Position numbers and translations under genes: made by a program. From Atopobium sp. ICM42b (lineage in GTDB: Bacteria; Actinomycetota; Coriobacteriia; Coriobacteriales; Atopobiaceae): 14,100 nt of DNA. The DNA lies in NCBI GenBank assembly GCA_000564995.1, contig JDFH01000001.1:1-14100 (forward strand). Direction: 5' to 3'. The first letter of the stretch is position 1; each line of letters begins with the position of its first letter. Shown here in pieces: positions 1 through 7,073 of this stretch. The notes beneath the pieces were generated by a model. The model did not search any database and was not told the origin of the DNA. It was given only the letters and a program-made list of their open reading frames with translations.

Positions 1-35
1 CCGACGCTAACACGCTGCAGAATCATAATCAACCG

Positions 36-104
36 CATATGAACTGCCTCCCATTTCTTGGACATAAGAAATGGGAGGCAGTTCACATTAGTCGGGCGCT
101 TTTT
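36..104 (+). terminator. Palindromic hairpin repeat, left copy; probable terminator of an upstream operon
   Basis: Positions 41-59 and 66-84 are a perfect 19-bp inverted repeat (arm starts GAACTGCCTCCC) around the 6-base loop GGACAT. A possible outer stem pairs CCGAC (1-5) with GTCGG (91-95). A T-run at 100-104 follows, as in an intrinsic terminator reading rightwards. The same stem and the same right flank (CAGTTCACAT, then CGGG and a T-run) recur at 14046-14100, but with the loop reverse-complemented. So this is a repeated element, not a one-off terminator. No gene is visible in 1-180. Confidence 0.75.
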
Positions 105-125
105 ATACCGTTTACGGGAGTACAT

Positions 126-154
126 TTGGAACGCGGCGTGTGTACTGGTAAAAT
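126..154 (+). promoter_or_regulatory. Sigma-70-type promoter of the 181-2072 operon
   Basis: TTGGAA (126-131) and TAAAAT (149-154) are separated by 17 bases and lie shortly before the Shine-Dalgarno AGGAGGT (171-177) of the first gene. The -10 has one mismatch and the -35 two mismatches to consensus. This is a sequence match only. Confidence 0.5.
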
Positions 155-180
155 ATTAAAAAGTTGATGAAGGAGGTACT

Positions 181-402
181 ATGTCACTGTATCGTCATCT
201 ACGTTCTAGTTTGGGTTCAGCCCATAAAATTGTGCTTGCTATCAGCGCTTTTGTAATGGCAATCGTGATTCCTGTTATGGCAAAAGCTGATGTTATTTCC
301 ACACCAAGAGTTGGTTTAGCTACTTCTCATGCAAGTTTGATCGCAGTCGTTGTTCTTGTGGCTGTCGTTGGATTTATTATGATCATAAGGCGTCGCAGGT
401 AA
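181..402 (+). CDS. Small two-helix membrane protein, 73 aa, unknown function
   Basis: The ATG is preceded by a near-perfect ribosome site (AGGAGGT, 171-177), so the start is firm. Residues about 16-35 are a hydrophobic segment ending in a signal-peptidase-like MAKAD. A short polar stretch (about 36-52) follows, then a second hydrophobic helix (about 53-68) ending in RRRR. The likely topology is a secreted or hairpin peptide with a short outer loop and a basic cytoplasmic tail. It has no cysteine and no recognisable domain. The stop lies 4 bases before the TTG start of the MFS gene, so the two are probably translationally coupled. It could be a small accessory subunit of that transporter; this rests only on position. 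Confidence 0.75.
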   Translation: MSLYRHLRSSLGSAHKIVLAISAFVMAIVIPVMAKADVISTPRVGLATSHASLIAVVVLVAVVGFIMIIRRRR

Positions 403-406
403 AACC

Positions 407-1690
407 TTGTCCACAACACAGCAGATTCTTCCAAAAAAAGAAGTCACTACCTTTGCATTTGCGTTATGTCACTTTGTAGTTGACTTTGCATGCGTATCTA
501 CCATGCTCTGCGCGGTAAGCCGAGTGTTGGGGGAGTCTGGCCAAGATTCGTTGGAGTTTGTTGCACTGAGTATTCTGCTGTACGACATTGTTGCTTTTAC
601 ATTGCAACTGCCTGTAGGTATAGTGCTTGACAAGCTGGATAAGAACTCTTATGCTGCCTTGCTTTCGTACGCTTTGGTTGGTGCTGGAGTTTTGATTTCT
701 TTGTTTCCCGTAGCACTTCTCGAGTGGTTAGCAGTTCTTTTACTCGCAGTTGGAAATGCCCTTTTCCATAGTGCAGGCGGACTGATTGTACTTAACATCT
801 CACAAAAACACGCGGGTCCTTCAGGAATCTTTATTGCAACTGGTGCAATTGGAGTATTTTTAGGCACGCAAAGTGCTCAAATGGAAAGGCTTCAGATTGC
901 GTTTTCCCTCCTTGTGCTGTTGTTCTTATGTGCGCTTATTACGCTTGTGGTCCAAAAGGTCAACAAGAAATACTGGAACGTACATAATGTTGCATTTGAT
1001 ATTCCTAAGTTTTCGTCCAATACACTGCTTGCGATTGCACTGCTGAGCCTTGTGGTGGCGCTGAGAAGCTATGTCGGCATGGTTATGGCATTTCCTTGGA
1101 AGAGTCAGATGCTACTTCTTGTATTGAGCATCCTTGGTGTATTTGCAGGTAAAGCGCTTGGTGGAGTGGTTGCTGATCGTATTGGCTTCAGGACTACAGC
1201 TATCTTTTCGCTCATTGTTGCAGCCACCTTGTTTGTGCCCTCATGGGAGGTGCCAGTTATGGGCCTCCTGGGTGTATTTTTCTTTAACTTCACCATGTCC
1301 ATTACGTTGGCATCTCTAGCAAACATCTTGCCCAACGCAAAAGGTACTGCGTTCGGTCTAGCTAGTTTTTCTCTGGCCGTGGGTGCACTGCCTGCGCTTT
1401 TGGGATTTCGTGTTGAGCATCCCGTGATGCTTTCCGTTATTAGTTTGGTTTCAGCACTTGCGTTGGGCGTTGGTCTTACGCTGGTCAAAGATACTGTGGT
1501 TACAGGTCCATTTGGTCACGAGCGCATGTTCCATACAGCACAGGTTGCTGAGATTTTAGAAGAAGATACTCAAACGGCAGAGTCATTTGATCAGGTTGAT
1601 GAACTTGCGGTTGAAGATGAACTTGCAGGAGAAGATTATCCTGTGGCTAAAGGTAAACTGGCCGCTGAAGGCAACCAAGCAGAAGGCTAA
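407..1690 (+). CDS. MFS-type transporter with an acidic C-terminal tail
   Basis: A 427-aa polytopic protein with about 12 hydrophobic segments over residues 15-370, as in the major facilitator superfamily. The loop after helix 2 has the MFS-like pattern GIVLDKLDK. The stretch GNALFHSAGG resembles the helix-4 region of fosmidomycin-resistance-like MFS proteins, but this is too weak for a substrate call. The last about 55 residues are a hydrophilic acidic tail with a short internal repeat (DELAVEDELAGED), uncommon for the family. The start is TTG at 407, with only a weak AGG upstream (397-399); the first internal ATG lies inside helix 1, so TTG is preferred. Translation probably depends on the gene 4 bases upstream. 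The next gene starts 4 bases after the stop. The substrate is unknown. Confidence 0.8.
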   Translation: MSTTQQILPKKEVTTFAFALCHFVVDFACVSTMLCAVSRVLGESGQDSLEFVALSILLYDIVAFTLQLPVGIVLDKLDKNSYAALLSYALVGAGVLISLFPVALLEWLAVLLLAVGNALFHSAGGLIVLNISQKHAGPSGIFIATGAIGVFLGTQSAQMERLQIAFSLLVLLFLCALITLVVQKVNKKYWNVHNVAFDIPKFSSNTLLAIALLSLVVALRSYVGMVMAFPWKSQMLLLVLSILGVFAGKALGGVVADRIGFRTTAIFSLIVAATLFVPSWEVPVMGLLGVFFFNFTMSITLASLANILPNAKGTAFGLASFSLAVGALPALLGFRVEHPVMLSVISLVSALALGVGLTLVKDTVVTGPFGHERMFHTAQVAEILEEDTQTAESFDQVDELAVEDELAGEDYPVAKGKLAAEGNQAEG

Positions 1691-1694
1691 TGGC

Positions 1695-2072
1695 ATGGAC
1701 GATCAAACATTTTTATTGCCGTATTTGTTGACCATTATTCCGATATTCGCGTTTTGTCTGATTCTGACTATTACTGTTGAGCTTATTGTCGCAAAATCGC
1801 TTGGCGTTAAAGACAATCATGCGCTGCTGATTGTTGTGGCTGCACAGGTGCTTACCAATCCAATCGCTGTTTTTATCACAAGTGCCCTTGTTGATGTGGT
1901 TACTAACGACATGCAGTATTGGGCGTGCGTCATAACTGTTGAGCTGGTTGTTATTGCTGTTGAAGGTCTTATTTACAAGGTAAAAAGAGTAAGCAACACC
2001 CCATGGACTCTTTCAATCTTGTCCAACCTTGCGTCAGTATCCGTAGGCATTCTCGTTCAAACACTTATATAA
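1695..2072 (+). CDS. Four-helix membrane protein, 125 aa, unknown function
   Basis: The frame is open from 1587, but that upstream part overlaps the end of the MFS gene. The ATG at 1695 (MDDQTF) is preferred because AGAAGG (1681-1686) lies at a suitable distance and the product then begins just before the first hydrophobic helix. Four hydrophobic segments cover most of the protein (roughly residues 8-30, 42-66, 72-92 and 104-124). A conserved-looking NP (residues 55-56) sits in helix 2. No family is recognised. It is the last gene of the 181-2072 operon, and co-transcription with the MFS protein suggests a partner or accessory role. This is inferred from position only. Confidence 0.75.
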   Translation: MDDQTFLLPYLLTIIPIFAFCLILTITVELIVAKSLGVKDNHALLIVVAAQVLTNPIAVFITSALVDVVTNDMQYWACVITVELVVIAVEGLIYKVKRVSNTPWTLSILSNLASVSVGILVQTLI

Positions 2073-2079
2073 AAATTTA

Positions 2080-2114
2080 GCGAGAAACCCTTTGAATAGA
2101 AGGGGTTTCTCGCC
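2080..2114 (-). terminator. Terminator made of two inverted GCGAGAAACCC motifs
   Basis: GCGAGAAACCC (2080-2090) and GGGTTTCTCGC (2103-2113) form a perfect 11-bp stem around a 12-base loop. Read on the minus strand the hairpin is followed by a T-rich stretch (complement of 2071-2078), so it should end the manganese operon. It lies 30 bases past the miniprotein stop. It also sits 8 bases after the plus-strand operon and may work in both directions. The arms are copies of the motif found elsewhere in the window at 3820, 5015, 10102 and 12986. Confidence 0.75.
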
Positions 2115-2143
2115 AAACTTGGGTGATTATTTGAGTTGAAGCC

Positions 2144-2284
2144 TTAATGAACCATCGCAATAAGAAGAGCTCCGACCATAAGACCAATGGATGTTCTGAG
2201 AGCCGCTGAGGCTTGCCTGTGCAAGAGCTTTTGCGCGCGGGTTGCGTGCGTGAGCTGGGCTTCTGAAGTGTTGAGTGTACGCAT
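2144..2284 (-). CDS. 46-aa single-helix miniprotein at the end of the manganese ABC operon
   Basis: On the minus strand, AGAAAGGAGGACC stands directly before ATG (2284), one of the best ribosome sites in the window, and opens a 46-codon frame ending at TAA. The product starts MRTLNTSEAQ and has a basic, polar N-terminal part (about residues 1-30, rich in Q, R, H and A). A hydrophobic C-terminal helix follows (about residues 31-46), ending in MVH. It starts 13 bases after the permease stop and lies before the operon terminator. A promoter-operator resembling that of the whole operon lies at 2311-2347. No homolog is recognised. The position suggests a small regulator or accessory peptide of manganese transport, an analogy to MntR-controlled MntS of Escherichia coli. 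I see no sequence similarity to MntS. Confidence 0.7.
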   Translation of the reverse strand: MRTLNTSEAQLTHATRAQKLLHRQASAALRTSIGLMVGALLIAMVH

Positions 2285-2297
2285 TGGTCCTCCTTTC

Positions 2298-3134
2298 TTA
2301 GTTCTTGTCTAGTATATGCCTAAAAGTAAGCTTTGGTAAACTCTTTAGTATAAAAATGATACAAAAAACCACGCCGAGGGTGAGTCCAATCATTCCTCCA
2401 GAAGAGGCGTCTAAGTAATAACTGCCTGTTATTCCAATCAAAACGCTGACCGTGGCAATAAGCGGAGAAATCCAGAGCATATGTCGCATCTGATTGGTAA
2501 GAAGCCTTGCGCAGGCACCCGGAACAATAAGCAGCGAGACTGACAAAATGACGCCAACTGCCTGGAGCGATATGACAATTGCGAGGGCTAAGGCAACAAG
2601 CAAAAATGAAGTGAGTGTTTTAGTAGAAAGACCGATTGCTTGAACCTGCGTGGGATCAAATGAAAGCAAGGTCAGGTCCTTGTTTTTAAGGATGAGCAGG
2701 ATTGCAATAGGCAGGCCAATACAAAGAACTTGCAGCATGTCGGGAGTAGTGACACCTAAAAGGTTTCCAAAGAGTATGTGCGAGAGGTTAATCTGACTTG
2801 GAACCTTGGATATGAGAACTGTTCCTAGTGCAAAAAACGTTGTAAATACAATGCCGATAGCAGTATCGGGGCGCACAATTTGGCTCTTTTTGACTTGTCC
2901 GACCAACACCACGGTAATGAGAGCAAACACAAGTGCTCCTACCAGATAGGGAAGTCCCAGCAGATGAGCAATGACCACGCCTGGGAGAATAGAATGCGAG
3001 ATGGCGTCGCCCATAAGCGACCATCCCATGTGTGTGATCCAGCAGCTCAAAAGCCCGCAGACTATGGCGGTTGCAATTCCGGTGATGAGGGCTCGCTGCA
3101 TGAATGCGTATTGGAGAATGTCTACCTCAGGCAT
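2298..3134 (-). CDS. mntC: Manganese-type ABC transporter, membrane permease
   Basis: A 278-aa integral membrane protein of the ABC-3 (zinc/manganese) permease family, the channel part of the importer. It has about 8-9 hydrophobic helices, and its N-terminal region contains the family-typical MGDAISHSILPGVV and GLPYLVGA. The frame is open further upstream, but ATG at 3134 (MPEVDILQYAF) is chosen: AGGAGG lies 6 bases before it, the length fits the family, and the longer form would read through the ATPase gene. The start overlaps the ATPase stop by 8 bases, showing tight coupling. The last codons also carry the operator-like sequence at 2311-2347. Naming follows the Bacillus subtilis mnt order. 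Confidence 0.9.
   Translation of the reverse strand: MPEVDILQYAFMQRALITGIATAIVCGLLSCWITHMGWSLMGDAISHSILPGVVIAHLLGLPYLVGALVFALITVVLVGQVKKSQIVRPDTAIGIVFTTFFALGTVLISKVPSQINLSHILFGNLLGVTTPDMLQVLCIGLPIAILLILKNKDLTLLSFDPTQVQAIGLSTKTLTSFLLVALALAIVISLQAVGVILSVSLLIVPGACARLLTNQMRHMLWISPLIATVSVLIGITGSYYLDASSGGMIGLTLGVVFCIIFILKSLPKLTFRHILDKN
2311..2347 (-). promoter_or_regulatory. Diverged copy of the manganese operator-promoter inside the permease gene
   Basis: Read on the minus strand, about 29 of 38 columns match the operon promoter at 5029-5066, allowing one gap. Shared blocks include CAAAGCT, ACTTTT and AGG. It offers TTTACC (2335-2340) and TATACT (2311-2316) with 18-base spacing, and TATACT is one base from the -10 consensus. 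The gap to the miniprotein ATG is 26 bases and includes its ribosome site. The inverted repeat is weaker than in the main copy. The stretch also codes the permease C-terminus, so part of the match could be chance. Confidence 0.45.
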
Positions 3135-3879
3135 GGAGCACCTCCTCAATGTGGGTATCTTCGGAAATACCAAGGTTCTGCAGGAGGGCATCTCCAGAAA
3201 GAATTTCTTTTGAAGACCCCTGTGCGGTAATGGTTTTATTGATGACCAGGCAGAGCGGGAATTTTTGCTGGGCCAAATTGATGTCGTGAATTGAAACGAG
3301 CAATGTTTTGCCTTCTTTACTGAGATTATTGAGTTGTTCGGTGATAATGGCCTCAGAGCGAGCATCTACTCCCGCAAACGGTTCGTCGAGAAATACCAGC
3401 TCAGCAGCTTGTGCTATTCCACGAGCCACAAAAACACGCTTTCTTTGTCCGCCCGAGAGTTGGGCAAGTGGACGATCTGCAAGGTCGGCCAGGTTAACGC
3501 GTTCAAGCGCCTGGGCAACCAGCTCTTTGTCCTGAGCGGAAGGTATGCGCATCCAACCTTGATGAACATATCTTCCCTGCATAACAACGTCTTTTACAAG
3601 CAGCGGAAACGTTGCGTCAATTGCCTCAGTTTGAGGGACGTACGCGATTTTGCCCTGTTTACGTGCTTGCGAAAGAGGTTGCTGACCCCAAGTAAGTGAC
3701 CCCTCCCATGCGATGGTGTCCATCAGGGCCTTGAAGAGCGTAGACTTACCGGCGCCATTAACGCCTACAAGTGCGCAAAGATCTCCTGTTGAGAGCGAGA
3801 AATTCACGTCGTGAATGATGGGTTTCTCGCGGTCTTTTTTCTCGTACCAGGCACAAAGTTGTGAAACGCAAAGATTCAT
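3127..3879 (-). CDS. mntB: Manganese-type ABC transporter, ATP-binding protein
   Basis: A 250-aa cytoplasmic ATPase that powers the importer. Visible motifs are Walker A GVNGAGKST (residues 39-47), a Q-loop in PQTEAID, signature LSGGQRKRV, Walker B LVFLDEP followed by FAGVD, and the switch histidine in SIHD. The AYVPQ and DVVMQGRY regions are typical of the zinc/manganese (ZnuC/MntB) branch. The ATG lies 8 bases after the binding-protein stop, with GGAAGG just upstream. Codons 17-20 (REKP) contain one copy of the GCGAGAAACCC motif (3820-3830). Confidence 0.93.
   Translation of the reverse strand: MNLCVSQLCAWYEKKDREKPIIHDVNFSLSTGDLCALVGVNGAGKSTLFKALMDTIAWEGSLTWGQQPLSQARKQGKIAYVPQTEAIDATFPLLVKDVVMQGRYVHQGWMRIPSAQDKELVAQALERVNLADLADRPLAQLSGGQRKRVFVARGIAQAAELVFLDEPFAGVDARSEAIITEQLNNLSKEGKTLLVSIHDINLAQQKFPLCLVINKTITAQGSSKEILSGDALLQNLGISEDTHIEEVLHA
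3820..3830 (-). repeat. GCGAGAAACCC motif inside the ATPase gene
   Basis: An 11-bp core copy on the sense strand of the ATPase gene, reading R-E-K-P. Its first flanking base differs (C instead of G), so 11 of the 12 consensus bases match. Confidence 0.7.
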
Positions 3880-3887
3880 TAAGAACG

Positions 3888-4910
3888 CTACCTTCCCATA
3901 AGACCGGATACGATTGCGTCCGCGTCGTGTTGCAGCAGGTCAAGATAGGTGGGAACGGGACCATCGGCTTCCGAGAGGGAGTCAACATACAAGATGTTTT
4001 TCTCGTCAGTTTTGAGGACAGCACCTGTCTCGTCGGCTACCTGCTGCATTGCCTTGGGGCTTACCGTTGACTCACAGAACACCGCAGGAATTTGCTGCGC
4101 CTTTACAGTTTCGACGACTTTGGCAATCTGCTGCGGAGTGCCTTCATCAGCGGCGTTAACGGCCCAGAGGTAGAGTTCCTTCATGTTGGTGTCGCGGCAC
4201 AGGTACGAGAACGCTCCCTCGCAGGTCACAAGCGTGCGCTGGCTCTCTGGCAGAGTGCTAAGCTCCTCAATCAGGTGAGAGGAGATGTTGTCGAGCTCCT
4301 TTTTGTATGCGTTGCCGTTGGCCTCGAAGTCCTTGGCGTGGTCAGGGACAAGGTTGCTTAGCGCGCGGACGATATTCTCGACATAGATCTTGCCGTTTGC
4401 GGGCGACATCCACGCATGCGGATTGGCCTGACCCTGGTAGTCACCCTCGGCGATGGGGATGGCGGTGATGCCTTCGCTGAGGTCAGCGCGCTGTGCTTGC
4501 GAGTCGGCAACAAAGCGTTCAAACCAGCGCTCAAGCCCCAGGCCGTTGTTGAGGATGAGCTGGGCCTTTTGCGCACGCTTGAGGTCGTCAGGCGTGGGCT
4601 CGTAGTCGTGGATTTCGGCACCAGCCTTGGTGATGGATTCTACCTGGCAAAACTCGCCCGCAACGCGAGAAGCCATGTCCTGGATCACGGTGAAGGTGGT
4701 CAAGACGAGGGGAGCCGAGGAGTTTTGGTTTTGCGCGGAGCTTGAGCTGGCTGCAGAATCGCGTGGACTACATGCGGCGAGAGAAGCGATTGCTGTCGCA
4801 GAGCTTGCGCCGAGCAAGGTGAGCACTGACCTGCGGGATAGGAGAGGGTTGCAGGTGAGGCGCGATTGTGGGTTTGCGACTGTCGAGATATGCGTGCAGC
4901 GATGTTTCAT
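3888..4910 (-). CDS. mntA: Manganese-binding lipoprotein of the ABC transporter, probable Tat export
   Basis: A 340-aa cluster A-I metal-binding protein. The start is ATG at 4910, with GAAGGAAG 5 bases before it; an in-frame TTG at 4925 lies inside that ribosome site and is rejected. The signal has a twin arginine (SRRSVLTLL, residues 25-33) and a lipobox LAAC with the lipid-carrying cysteine at 47, followed by a Ser/Asn linker. The four expected metal ligands are His101 (AEIHDYEP), His165 (NPHAWMSP), Glu231 (CEGAFSYL) and Asp310 (YVDS). The glutamate at the third site and the EGTPQQI segment match manganese/iron proteins of the PsaA/MntC type rather than zinc proteins, which have histidine there and a His-rich loop. 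It is the first gene of the operon. The long, basic N-terminus before the Tat motif is unusual. Confidence 0.92.
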   Translation of the reverse strand: MKHRCTHISTVANPQSRLTCNPLLSRRSVLTLLGASSATAIASLAACSPRDSAASSSSAQNQNSSAPLVLTTFTVIQDMASRVAGEFCQVESITKAGAEIHDYEPTPDDLKRAQKAQLILNNGLGLERWFERFVADSQAQRADLSEGITAIPIAEGDYQGQANPHAWMSPANGKIYVENIVRALSNLVPDHAKDFEANGNAYKKELDNISSHLIEELSTLPESQRTLVTCEGAFSYLCRDTNMKELYLWAVNAADEGTPQQIAKVVETVKAQQIPAVFCESTVSPKAMQQVADETGAVLKTDEKNILYVDSLSEADGPVPTYLDLLQHDADAIVSGLMGR

Positions 4911-5014
4911 AGCGACTTCCTTCAAAGAGTTGAGAGCAGGTAGCTACGGGACTGAAAGCAAGAAACTGATAGCGTGAAGCCAAGAGTTAGGAGTTTTGGA
5001 GCTACGAGCTCAAC

Positions 5015-5026
5015 GGGTTTCTCGCC
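5015..5026 (-). repeat. GGCGAGAAACCC motif in the manganese operon leader
   Basis: An exact 12-mer on the minus strand, just downstream of the -10 box and inside the untranslated leader. It is the copy most like the 7349-7372 repeat: 14 of 18 bases match when extended through CCCGTTGAG. Confidence 0.7.
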
Positions 5027-5028
5027 AT

Positions 5029-5066
5029 ATTGTATTCCTAAAAGTTAGCTTTGTCTAACTTTTTAA
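5029..5066 (-). promoter_or_regulatory. Manganese operon promoter with DtxR/MntR/ScaR-type operator
   Basis: TAAAAAGTTAG (5039-5049) and CTAACTTTTTA (5056-5066) are a perfect 11-bp inverted repeat with a 6-base spacer. Read on the minus strand, TAGACA (5053-5058) and TACAAT (5029-5034) form a -35/-10 pair spaced by 18 bases, so the operator covers the -35 and the spacer. The layout resembles sites of streptococcal ScaR/SloR/PsaR regulators (AAAATTAA, 6 bases, TTAATTTT). The inference is repression by a DtxR-family metalloregulator when manganese is plentiful. No such regulator gene is in the window. Confidence 0.7.
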
Positions 5067-5097
5067 ATTTACGAGGAAAGAAAAGGGTTTGGTTTGC

Positions 5098-5221
5098 GGA
5101 CAAATGTCCAAAAGATTGAACATGAAATTTAATGTGTCATTTATGTCGCATTTTAAGCAAATTATTTTCCTTTGGCTTATTTACCATAGGATTTGTGGTT
5201 AAAAAATATTTTTTGTATAGA
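5098..5221 (+). promoter_or_regulatory. Upstream region of the SDR-kdgT operon: operator candidates and weak promoter
   Basis: This gene-free stretch holds three signals. GGACA-AA-TGTCC (5098-5109) is a short inverted repeat. ATGTGTCATTT (5132-5142) is followed directly by ATGTCGCATTT (5143-5153), an 11-bp tandem repeat matching at 9 positions and spaced by one helical turn, as AraC-type activators often need. TTGTGG (5193-5198) and TATAGA (5216-5221), spaced by 17, are a weak promoter that would benefit from activation. The region is very AT-rich (A6TAT6 at 5201-5214). The activator could be the AraC protein at 7544-8353; this is inferred from proximity. Confidence 0.35.
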
Positions 5222-5292
5222 AAATTATGTGAATATGGCTAGAATTTATTTGTTTTCCAATGGTTAGTGCTCATGAAAAAAGGAGAGAGAGC

Positions 5293-6045
5293 ATGGCATT
5301 CGATTTTACAGGTAAGTTGGTTCTGGTTACAGGCGGAAGCGCTGGTATTGGCGCTGAGATCTCCAAGGGTATTGTTGCTGGAGGTGGACACGTAATCGTT
5401 TGCTCTCGTCACGAGGACACTGGTCGCAAGTTTGTCGAGGAGCTTGGCGAGGGTAACTTCTTCTACACAATGGACATTGCAGATGCAGAGGGCGTCAAGA
5501 AGACCGTTGCTCAGATTCTTGAGGAGTGCGGCGACGTCAACGTTCTTATCAACTGTGCTGGTCGCATCAGCTCCGTTCCTTTTACCGAGGTTGACGACAA
5601 AGAGTGGAACAACACCATCAACACCAACCTCACTGGTACCTACAACGTAACTCACGCTCTCTGGCAGCACTTTATTGACCGTGGCGGCGCTCGTATTGTT
5701 AACGTTTCTTCCGTCGCAGGCAAGATTGGCGGCGGCCTCCTTGGCACCGTTGCTTATGCATCTTCCAAGGCTGGTATGAACGGCTTTACCAAGGCTATCG
5801 CTAAAGAGGGCGGCAAGTACGGCATTTCTTGTAACGCAGTTTGCCCATCTTTCACCATTACAGATATGACCGCTGCACTCTCCAACGATGAGGAGAAGTA
5901 CAAGAAGGTCGTAGGCATCATTCCTCTTGGTCGTCCTGCACAGGCATCTGAGCCTGCACAGATGGTACTGTTCTTTGCTTCCGACGCTGCAAGCTTCGTC
6001 AACGGTGAGGTTGGCGACTGCGACGGCGGCATCGTAATGGACTAG
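5293..6045 (+). CDS. Short-chain dehydrogenase/reductase, probably acting on a sugar acid
   Basis: A 250-aa cytoplasmic classical SDR, the usual family length. It has the Rossmann nucleotide-binding motif TGGSAGIG (residues 13-20), the structural NCAG (87-90), catalytic Ser140, and YASSK (Tyr155, Lys159). The Ser-Tyr spacing is two residues longer than in FabG. ATG at 5293 is chosen because AGGAGAGAGAGC precedes it; an in-frame ATG at 5260 lacks a ribosome site and adds a non-family extension. The gene sits 10 bases before a 2-keto-3-deoxygluconate permease gene. This suggests a hexuronate or keto-sugar-acid dehydrogenase, a KduD-like role. Fold and chemistry are clear; the substrate is inferred from the neighbour alone. 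Confidence 0.85.
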   Translation: MAFDFTGKLVLVTGGSAGIGAEISKGIVAGGGHVIVCSRHEDTGRKFVEELGEGNFFYTMDIADAEGVKKTVAQILEECGDVNVLINCAGRISSVPFTEVDDKEWNNTINTNLTGTYNVTHALWQHFIDRGGARIVNVSSVAGKIGGGLLGTVAYASSKAGMNGFTKAIAKEGGKYGISCNAVCPSFTITDMTAALSNDEEKYKKVVGIIPLGRPAQASEPAQMVLFFASDAASFVNGEVGDCDGGIVMD

Positions 6046-6055
6046 GTGATTGTTG

Positions 6056-7051
6056 ATGTCTACAAAAGAACCAATTTCTATTCAGCACCCATTTAAGGCA
6101 CTGGGCCGTATCCCAGGTGCAAACATTCTGATTCCTCTGCTACTTGGTGTTTTCATGAACACATTTTTCCCAGAGGTATTCCCAACGCTCGGCAGCTTTA
6201 CCGCAGCAATGACCGTTAAGGGTACGGCTGCTCTGGTTGGTGCCTTCATGCTGTGCGTTGGCGCAACTATTTCGTTCAAGAGCGCACCAAAGGCAGCACT
6301 TCGCGGCGCAATCATCATCATTTCTAAGGTTGTGTTCTGCGTTGCTCTTGGCCTTGCTGTTCTGTTCTTCCTGAACGACAACCTGCTTGGCCTTTCTTCT
6401 ATGGTTATCCTTGCTGCTTGCTCTGGTGCAAACAACTCCATGTACGCAGGTCTGATGGCCGACTACGGTAACGAGTACGAGCAGGGTGCAGTTGCAATTA
6501 CTACGCTGGTTGTTGGTCCTCCAGTTACTATGCTTGCCCTTGGTGCAACTGGTCAGTCTCCAATTAACTGGTCTTTGCTTGGCGCAGTTCTGCCAATTAT
6601 TATTGGTATTCTGCTTGGCAACTTCTTCCCATCCATGAAGAAGATGCTCACAAGTGCTCTGCCAGCAATAATTGTTATGACCTTCTTTGCTATGGGAACT
6701 ACTATGAAGTTTGATTCCCTCATCATGGCTGGTCCTGCAGGTATTCTGCTTGGCGTTATCTGCTCCGTCTGCGGTGGCTTTATCAATTACTTTGTTGATC
6801 GTGCAACTGGCGGAACTGGTATTGCTGGTGTTGCTATTTCTTCCTGCGCAGGTGCAAATGCACTTACACCTGCTGCTATGGCAGAGGCTAACCCAGCTCT
6901 GTATGGTGGTGCTGCTCTTGCAACAGCAAACGCACAGGTAGCAGCTGCAGTTATCGTTACTGCAATCCTGACTCCTTTGATCACTGGTTACGTTGCTGAG
7001 CACTTTGCTAAGAAAGACAACGCTTCCGAGGAAGTTGTTGAGGCTGCTTAA
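6056..7051 (+). CDS. kdgT: 2-keto-3-deoxygluconate permease (KdgT family)
   Basis: A 331-aa inner-membrane carrier with about ten hydrophobic helices, the expected length for KdgT. The family imports 2-keto-3-deoxygluconate or related keto acids with protons. The N-terminal block (LGRIPGANILIPLLLG, then NTFFP), the SGANNSMYAGLM segment and the late CAGANALTPAAMAEANP segment are characteristic. Two TTG codons lie just before ATG 6056; the ATG is preferred, with AGGTGAT (6044-6050) as ribosome site partly inside the preceding stop. It forms an operon with the SDR gene and ends at the terminator at 7074. Confidence 0.9.
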   Translation: MSTKEPISIQHPFKALGRIPGANILIPLLLGVFMNTFFPEVFPTLGSFTAAMTVKGTAALVGAFMLCVGATISFKSAPKAALRGAIIIISKVVFCVALGLAVLFFLNDNLLGLSSMVILAACSGANNSMYAGLMADYGNEYEQGAVAITTLVVGPPVTMLALGATGQSPINWSLLGAVLPIIIGILLGNFFPSMKKMLTSALPAIIVMTFFAMGTTMKFDSLIMAGPAGILLGVICSVCGGFINYFVDRATGGTGIAGVAISSCAGANALTPAAMAEANPALYGGAALATANAQVAAAVIVTAILTPLITGYVAEHFAKKDNASEEVVEAA

Positions 7052-7073
7052 TCGCTCTTAAAGTTTCAAGTTC

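Noticed and set aside
3135..3365. Longer N-terminus for the permease
   Set aside because: The extension runs through the ATPase gene in another frame. The ATG at 3134 has an ideal ribosome site and gives family length.
3888..4910. Zinc specificity (ZnuA/AdcA) for the binding lipoprotein
   Set aside because: There is no His-rich loop, and the third ligand position is Glu231 in CEGAFSYL, which fits manganese/iron proteins.
6140..7003. 287-codon open frame on the minus strand opposite kdgT
   Set aside because: Its product is rich in Cys, Ser, Asn and His with no domain, and it mirrors the codon pattern of the clear KdgT gene. It is a shadow.
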